11,340 bases of DNA from WHTB01 sp050699035 (GTDB taxonomy: Bacteria; Actinomycetota; Actinomycetes; Propionibacteriales; Nocardioidaceae): the NCBI GenBank assembly GCA_050699035.1, contig JBOHDE010000123.1:1-11340 (forward strand), in the 5' to 3' direction. The position numbers and the translations under genes were made by a program. The notes under the pieces were generated by a model. It saw only the letters and a program-made list of their open reading frames with translations. It had not been told where the DNA came from and searched no databases. Below, in pieces: positions 6,669 through 11,340 of the stretch. Numbering within the stretch: position 1 is the stretch's first letter; every line of letters begins with the position of its first letter.

Positions 6669-7967
6669 CTACGCCGTTTGCCGGCGGGGTACGGCGGCCA
6701 TCGCGACGGCTCCGATCACGGCCGGGATCGCGAACGCGTAGAAGTTCGCGTCCAGCCCCCAGCCCGAGTCGAGCACGAACGCGCCGTAGATCGGGCCCAT
6801 GATCGCGCCGAGCCGACCCACACCGAGCGCCCAACCGAGCCCGGTCGCCCGCATGTGGGCGGGGTAGAACGTCGCGGTGTACGCGTTCACCAGGATCGTG
6901 GTGCCGATCGAGCAGGCACCCGCCACCGCCACCAGCGCGTACAGCACCACCGACGGCAGGTCGTAGCTGAGGCAGAAGATGCAGACCGCCGCGGTCAGGA
7001 ACATCCCCGAGGTGATCGGCTTCGACCCGACCCGGTCCGCGACCGTGCCCAGCAGCGGCGTCCCGACGATGGCGCCGAGGTTGAGTACGAGCAGGAACGC
7101 GAGCGCCGACCCCAGCTCGTACCCGGCCTGCCGCATGATCTGCGCGAGCCAGGTGTTGAGGCCGTAGACCAGCAGCAGACCGACCCCGGTGCCGAGCCAG
7201 AACAGCAACGTGCCCACGAGAAACCGCGGGTCGAACAGCGTCAGCAGGCCGGACAGCGGGCTCGACTTCTTCGTCGTCTCGTCCGGCTCCTCCAGCGTCA
7301 GGTCGAAGCGGGACGCCAGCGCCTCGGCGTCGTCACGACGGCCTTGCGCCAGCAGGTAGCTCGCCGACTCGGGGAGGAACCGCCAGGCGATCGGGAACAG
7401 CACGGCTCCGAGCAGGGCGCCGATGACGAACATCGCCCGCCAGCCGAGATCCGGGATCACCAGGATCGCGGTCAGCGCGGCGACGATGCCGCCGACCGAG
7501 TAGCCGCAGAACATCACCGCGTTGGTGGCGCTGCGGTGCTGGGGGTGGGCGTACTCGACGGTCAGTGCGATCGCCGTCGGGACGACACCGCCCAGCCCGA
7601 TCCCGGCGACGAACCGGGTCAGCCCGAACAGCTCGGGCGAGGGTGCGAGCGCGGAGAGCAAGGTCGCCGTGGAGAACCACACGATGCAGGCGAGGATGAT
7701 CCGGCGGCGGCCGACGATGTCGGTGATGGTGCCGATCACCATCGCGCCGATCAGCATGCCGATCAACGCGTACGAACCGATCCGGCCGGCCTGCGCCGTG
7801 GTCAGGGTCCACTCGGCGCTGCCGTCGACCAGGGTCGGCACCACCGTGCCGTACACGATCAGGTCGTAGCCGTCGATGATGATCGCGGCGCAACAGATCG
7901 CGACTGCGACGAAGCGGGAGTTGAGGGCGGAGCGGGCAGGGGCGTCTGACGACGTGCTCGCTGTCAT
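6669..7967 (-). CDS. MFS transporter, aromatic acid:H+ symporter type
   Basis: 432-residue inner-membrane protein with about 12 hydrophobic helices, in two halves separated by a charged loop near 210-225. Helix 1 carries DGYD (Asp32, Asp35), the motif of aromatic acid:H+ symporters such as PcaK and BenK. The loop between helices 2 and 3 has the MFS signature GTITDIVGRRR, and the equivalent loop of the second half has GTVADRVGSKP. The likely role is proton-driven uptake of the aromatic acid or related compound degraded by the operon. Start ATG 7967; GGAAGG lies 10 nt upstream, a modest ribosome site. It follows the ThDP enzyme gene by 49 nt on the same strand and is last in the operon, ending at a palindrome. 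The actual substrate (anthranilate, isatinate, indole-acetate or a benzoate) cannot be read from sequence. Confidence 0.9.
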   Translation of the reverse strand: MTASTSSDAPARSALNSRFVAVAICCAAIIIDGYDLIVYGTVVPTLVDGSAEWTLTTAQAGRIGSYALIGMLIGAMVIGTITDIVGRRRIILACIVWFSTATLLSALAPSPELFGLTRFVAGIGLGGVVPTAIALTVEYAHPQHRSATNAVMFCGYSVGGIVAALTAILVIPDLGWRAMFVIGALLGAVLFPIAWRFLPESASYLLAQGRRDDAEALASRFDLTLEEPDETTKKSSPLSGLLTLFDPRFLVGTLLFWLGTGVGLLLVYGLNTWLAQIMRQAGYELGSALAFLLVLNLGAIVGTPLLGTVADRVGSKPITSGMFLTAAVCIFCLSYDLPSVVLYALVAVAGACSIGTTILVNAYTATFYPAHMRATGLGWALGVGRLGAIMGPIYGAFVLDSGWGLDANFYAFAIPAVIGAVAMAAVPRRQTA

Positions 7968-8016
7968 GGGTACGTAACCTTCCGTCGGCCCCCCTGGGTG
8001 CGGCCGAGCCGGGTGC

Positions 8017-9657
8017 TCAGTGTCCGCGGAACGCCTCCTCGAGCCACCAAGATCCCCGATCGCGGGTGACCTTGGCGTCGATGAGGAGAGGAGCGGTCGG
8101 TCCGTCCTCCAGCCACTGTCGCACCGGCGCGAGATCGTCGGCCGTCCGGACAGTGATCGCCTCGAAGCCGAAGCCCCGGGCGATGGCAGCGATGTCTGTG
8201 GGCGGGAACTGCACGGTCTGCAAGGGAAAACCGCCGGGCGCGAAGTGGTGCACCTCGGCGCCGTACGCCTCGTCGTCGTAGACCACGACGACCATCGGGA
8301 GGCCGAGCCGGGCCACCGTCTCCAGCTCGGCCACGCTCATCAGGCAGCCGCCGTCGCCGAGCGCCGCGACCGGCAGCCGGCCGGGCTGCGCCAGGGCGGC
8401 GCCGATGGTGGTGGCGAGGCCGAGCCCGATCGACTGGAACGCCTGCGTGAAGCAGAAGCCCCACTCGTCGGGCACTGCCAGGAACATCGACGGGTAGCCC
8501 ATGAAGTTGCCCGAGTCCACGCCGACGACGCGTTCGGCCGGCAGCAGGTCGTCGAGGGCGGTGGTCAGCGTGCGCGGGTCGATCAGGTCGTCGGCTCCCG
8601 GGTCGTCAAACGGCACGTCGCGCCAGCGTCCCTCGGCGGCGATCCGCTCGCGGAGCCCGTCGCTGCGGTAGCCGGTGTGTGCTCCGACCGCGGCCGACGC
8701 CGCCGACGCGGTCGCGCGTACGTCGCCGACGACGCCGAGCGTCACGGGCCGCTGGGCACCGATCCGGTCGGCCTCCAGGTCGACCTGCACGACGCCCGCG
8801 TCCGGGGCGATCAGGTGTCCGTGCCGCATCGTCCACATGTTCAGCGCGCAGCCCCAGCCGACGATCAGGTCGGCGCCGCGGATCGTGTCGGCGGCCAGCG
8901 GCGTGGCGAACCCGCCGGACACGTCCAACGACCACGGGCTGCCGTGGAACAGCCCTTTCGCCACGGCCGACGTCGCGAGCACCGCGCCGCAGCGCTCGGC
9001 GAGCTGCTCCAGCGCCGCGCGGCTGCCAGGCCCGCGGGCGCCGCGGCCGGCCACGAACACCGGGCGCTCGGACCGCTCCAGGACCTCCACCAGCGCCCGC
9101 AGGTCGGCGTCGGACGGCTCGGTCGGCGTCGGCGCCTCGGGTGCCACGGCGGTGTCGGGGCCGCGGTCGGCGGGCACGTCGAGCGCCTGCACGTCCAGGG
9201 GCAGGTTCAGGAGTACGGTCCGGCGCTGGTGCAGGGCGGTCGCGAACGCGTCGACCGTGTCGGCGACGCAGGTGTCCGCCGACCCGATCCGGCGCGGCAC
9301 GGCGCCGATCGCCTCGGCCAACGCCGGCTGGTTGACATAGAAGTTGGACAGCGGCTGGCTGACCTCGGCTGCGAGTACGACGAGCGGCGTGCGGCTCTTG
9401 GCGGCCTCGGTGATGCCGGTCATCGCGTTGGTGAGCCCGCAGCCCTGGTGCACGCTGAGCGCGGCGACCGTCGAGCTCATCCGCGCGTACGCGTCGGCCA
9501 TCGTCGCCGCGCCGCCCTCGTGCCGGGCCGCCACGAACCGCGCTCCGCCGGCGGTCAGCGCGTTGGTCACGTGGAAGTTCCCGGAGCCGACCACCCCGAA
9601 CACGTGGTCGACCCCGAGCCGGGCCAGCGTGCTGCCGACCGCCTCGGCGACGATCAT
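8017..9657 (-). CDS. ThDP-dependent decarboxylase, benzoylformate-decarboxylase-like
   Basis: 546 residues with the three domains of this family: pyrimidine-binding (about 1-165), central (about 185-325) and pyrophosphate-binding (about 355-540). The cofactor-activating Glu47 lies in RHEGGA. GDG at 434-436 begins the Mg/diphosphate motif, but the usual NN 28 residues later is Asp461-Asp462 in YDDEAYG. By eye, Ser25 (GSGNF), His70 (SVHQGCG) and His279 or His281 (MRHGHL) fall where Pseudomonas putida benzoylformate decarboxylase has Ser26, His70 and His281, favouring an aryl-glyoxylate substrate over acetolactate synthesis. In this operon, 2-aminophenylglyoxylate (isatinate) is the suggested substrate. 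The start ATG 9657 shares one base with the cyclase stop (TGATG), implying translational coupling; it has no clear Shine-Dalgarno. The frame stays open upstream but that stretch is antisense-frame to the cyclase. Annotation as an acetolactate-synthase-like protein would be the generic alternative. Confidence 0.9.
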   Translation of the reverse strand: MIVAEAVGSTLARLGVDHVFGVVGSGNFHVTNALTAGGARFVAARHEGGAATMADAYARMSSTVAALSVHQGCGLTNAMTGITEAAKSRTPLVVLAAEVSQPLSNFYVNQPALAEAIGAVPRRIGSADTCVADTVDAFATALHQRRTVLLNLPLDVQALDVPADRGPDTAVAPEAPTPTEPSDADLRALVEVLERSERPVFVAGRGARGPGSRAALEQLAERCGAVLATSAVAKGLFHGSPWSLDVSGGFATPLAADTIRGADLIVGWGCALNMWTMRHGHLIAPDAGVVQVDLEADRIGAQRPVTLGVVGDVRATASAASAAVGAHTGYRSDGLRERIAAEGRWRDVPFDDPGADDLIDPRTLTTALDDLLPAERVVGVDSGNFMGYPSMFLAVPDEWGFCFTQAFQSIGLGLATTIGAALAQPGRLPVAALGDGGCLMSVAELETVARLGLPMVVVVYDDEAYGAEVHHFAPGGFPLQTVQFPPTDIAAIARGFGFEAITVRTADDLAPVRQWLEDGPTAPLLIDAKVTRDRGSWWLEEAFRGH

Positions 9658-10430
9658 CAGCGCTCGACCAGTGCGAGCACGCGGGCCGGGGCGCCGGATC
9701 CGGTGACGATCGGCAGCGGCCCGGCGACGATGACGGCTCCGGTGGGTGGGAGCTGGGCGAGATTCTGCAGCTGGGTAAGGCCGTACTTGTCGTTGCCCAT
9801 CAGGTACGAGTGGCAGGGGAACGCCGGCTCGAACGAGTGCGCAGCTCCGGCGTCGGTGCCGACCGTCTCGACGCCCACGCCGATCACCGGCGCCTCCTCG
9901 GCGACCCAGCGGGCGCACTCGGCCGACATCCCGGGTGTGTGCGGGCCGGTCTCGTCGGCGTTGACGTACTCCTCCTGCGACGAGGACCGCGCGTCCCAGC
10001 CGGTGCGGTAGAACAGCCAGCCGCCGGCCGGCAGCGCCTGGTGCTCGGACTCCCACGCCTTGATGTGGTCGACCTCGAGCAGGAAGTCGGCGTCCTCGCC
10101 GGCCTGCGCGGAGAAGTCGAGCACGACCACCGGTGCGACCAGGTGTCCGGCCGGCACCGACGCGATGTCGGCCTTGCCCCGGCCGGTGACCCAGTGGTTG
10201 GGGGCGTCGAAGTGGGTGCCGGTGTGCTCGCCGGAGCGGAAGTTGTTCCAGTACCAGGCCGGCCCCCGGTCGTCGTACCGGCTGATCTCCTCCAGCGCGA
10301 AGTGCGCGGTCTGGCCGAACTCCGGCGGGAGCTGGATCACCGGCGTCTCGGCCGACAGCGGTGCGGTCAGGTCGACGACCTCGATGCTGCCGTCACCGAG
10401 CGCGGACACGAGACTCGTGAGTACGGACAT
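9657..10430 (-). CDS. Cyclase-family metal-dependent hydrolase, probable isatin hydrolase
   Basis: 257 residues of the PF04199 family, which includes kynurenine formamidase and isatin hydrolase, Mn- or Zn-dependent ring or amide hydrolases. The metal motif HxGTHxDxPxH is complete: His69, His73, Asp75 and His79, preceded by aromatic residues WYW (59-61) that could line a pocket for a bicyclic substrate. GVGVETVGTD and the tail PLPIVTGSGAPAR also fit the family. ATG 10430 has AGGAGG 4 nt upstream, the strongest ribosome site in the operon. It lies 20 nt after the monooxygenase-reductase gene and overlaps the next gene by one base. Context with a benzoylformate-decarboxylase-like enzyme favours isatin to isatinate; N-formylkynurenine hydrolysis, which also leads to anthranilate, is the main alternative but would not explain the decarboxylase. 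Confidence 0.88.
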   Translation of the reverse strand: MSVLTSLVSALGDGSIEVVDLTAPLSAETPVIQLPPEFGQTAHFALEEISRYDDRGPAWYWNNFRSGEHTGTHFDAPNHWVTGRGKADIASVPAGHLVAPVVVLDFSAQAGEDADFLLEVDHIKAWESEHQALPAGGWLFYRTGWDARSSSQEEYVNADETGPHTPGMSAECARWVAEEAPVIGVGVETVGTDAGAAHSFEPAFPCHSYLMGNDKYGLTQLQNLAQLPPTGAVIVAGPLPIVTGSGAPARVLALVER

Positions 10431-10450
10431 ACTGCCTCCTGGTGTGCGGG

Positions 10451-11340
10451 TCAGGGCGGGCGGGGGCGCCAGCGGTCGTGCCGGGTGCCGGTGTCGCCGT
10501 CCCGGATGAGCTGCAGGCGTGGCTTGGGGCCGTCGCTTCGACCGGTCTGCGGCTTGCGCCGCCCGGACTGCCACGGCAGCGGCCAGGTCACGCCGGGGCC
10601 TTCATAGTCCTGGTCGAGGGCGGCGTGCAACGTCCAGCTCGGGTCGTTGAGATGGACGCGGCCGAGCGCGCACAGGTCGGCCCGGCCGGCCAGCACGATC
10701 GAGTTGACGTCGTCGTACGAGGAGATCACGCCGACCGCGATGGTGGGGATGCCGACCCGGTTGCGGATCGCGTCGGCGAACGGGGTCTGGAACGACCGCC
10801 CGAAGGCCGGCCGCTCGTCGGGTGTCACCTGACCGGACGAGACGTCGATCGCAGCGGCGCCGGCGGCCTGGAACGCCCGGGCGATCTCGACGGCATCGTC
10901 GACGGTGATGCCGCCGTCGACCCAGTCGGTGGCCGAGATGCGTACGGTCATCGGCTTGGGCGCGGGCCAGACGGCGCGCATCGCCTCGAACACGTCGAGG
11001 GGATAGCGGAGCCGGTTGGCGAGCGATCCGCCGTACTCGTCGGTGCGCTGGTTGCTGACCGGCGAGATGAACGACGACAGCAGGTAGCCGTGCGCGCAGT
11101 GCAGCTCCAGCAGGTCGAAGCCGGCCTGGTCACCGCGCCGGGTGGCGTCGACGAACTGCTGCGTGATCTCGTCGAGGTCGGCGCGGGTGAGCTCGCGCGG
11201 CACCTGGTTGACGCCGGGCTCGTACGGCAGCGGGGACGGCGCGACGACCTCCCAGTTGCCGTCGTCGAGCGGCTGGTCGATGCCCTCCCACATCAGCTTG
11301 GTGGAGCCCTTGCGGCCGGAGTGCCCGACCTGCAGGCCGA
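10451..11340 (-). CDS. Bifunctional anthraniloyl-CoA/salicylyl-CoA monooxygenase-reductase, C-terminal part
   Basis: 295 C-terminal residues of a gene whose start lies right of the window. The visible part is the old-yellow-enzyme-type flavin reductase barrel. It shows GHSGRKG near the edge, ELHCAHGYLLSSF with its active-site histidines, NQRTDEYGGSL, then SIV-type strand and ADLCALGRVHL. The segments MWEGID, LPYEPGVNQVPR and ISATDWVDGG match from memory the C-terminal half of 2-aminobenzoyl-CoA monooxygenase/reductase and of salicylyl-CoA 5-hydroxylase. Those proteins have an N-terminal FAD aromatic hydroxylase, which should lie beyond 11340. The enzyme hydroxylates the CoA-activated ring and, in the anthranilate case, also reduces it using NAD(P)H. 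The tail after DPSWTLHAALDQ is Arg/Pro-rich. It is the most upstream operon gene seen, 20 nt before the cyclase. A stand-alone NADH:flavin oxidoreductase is possible if no hydroxylase domain lies upstream. Confidence 0.85.
   Translation of the reverse strand, partial: GLQVGHSGRKGSTKLMWEGIDQPLDDGNWEVVAPSPLPYEPGVNQVPRELTRADLDEITQQFVDATRRGDQAGFDLLELHCAHGYLLSSFISPVSNQRTDEYGGSLANRLRYPLDVFEAMRAVWPAPKPMTVRISATDWVDGGITVDDAVEIARAFQAAGAAAIDVSSGQVTPDERPAFGRSFQTPFADAIRNRVGIPTIAVGVISSYDDVNSIVLAGRADLCALGRVHLNDPSWTLHAALDQDYEGPGVTWPLPWQSGRRKPQTGRSDGPKPRLQLIRDGDTGTRHDRWRPRPP

Noticed and set aside
6408..7949. Long plus-strand open frame opposite the MFS gene
   Set aside because: The product is an Arg/Gln/Asp/His-rich string with no domain, while the minus strand encodes a clear 12-helix transporter.
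8020..10011. Long plus-strand open frame of 663 codons opposite the ThDP and cyclase genes
   Set aside because: It is the antisense shadow of two genes with full family motifs, and crosses their junction.
9658..10056. Upstream extension of the ThDP enzyme frame to 10056
   Set aside because: The added residues are in another frame of the cyclase gene and resemble no ThDP enzyme; the family N-terminus fits ATG 9657, which overlaps the cyclase stop.
10431..10574. Upstream extension of the cyclase frame to 10574
   Set aside because: It would overlap the coding end of the monooxygenase-reductase, and ATG 10430 has a strong AGGAGG and the normal family N-terminus.

Overview
The window is high-GC DNA (by eye roughly 70% G+C) with the codon bias, GTG start use and leaderless-type promoters expected of Actinomycetota. 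The genus cannot be fixed from the sequence. A soil or rhizosphere actinomycete is a reasonable guess, because the right half carries an aromatic-degradation operon. The window holds eight protein-coding genes, two cut by the window edges, and no RNA gene or CRISPR array that I can see.

Left part (1-1430, minus): the N-terminal two thirds of an ADP-forming acyl-CoA synthetase with the phosphohistidine motif SHTG intact. A Val-Pro repeat lies where the linker to the missing ATP-grasp domain is expected. Its promoter predicts an almost leaderless mRNA.

Centre-left (1491-5453): a divergent pair. A subtilisin-family (S8) protease without signal peptide (minus) faces an 879-residue TPR-CHAT caspase-like protein (plus). 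Both have complete catalytic residues. Their -10 boxes overlap on opposite strands, so the two proteases may be transcribed from one bidirectional promoter. This is the best candidate here for a poorly described system, perhaps a cytosolic protease cascade for stress, immunity or cell death.

Centre (5457-6663): a gene for a Vsr/DUF559-like PD-(D/E)XK nuclease with an AbiEi-like N-terminus lies between two nearly identical 64-nt palindromes with 22-23 nt arms. Each palindrome begins exactly 5 nt after the stop codon of a minus-strand gene. They are either a mobile palindromic repeat family or a conserved 3'-end element acting as terminator.

Right part (6669-11340, all minus): a catabolic operon, in transcription order: the C-terminal half of a bifunctional anthraniloyl-CoA/salicylyl-CoA monooxygenase-reductase, a metal-dependent cyclase-family amidohydrolase, a benzoylformate-decarboxylase-like ThDP enzyme (start overlapping the previous stop), and an aromatic-acid MFS importer. 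A coherent reading is isatin to isatinate (2-aminophenylglyoxylate), then loss of CO2 towards anthranilate, then attack on anthraniloyl-CoA. This is the lower part of the isatin branch of indole-3-acetate breakdown. The pathway assignment is inference; the enzyme families are clear from motifs.
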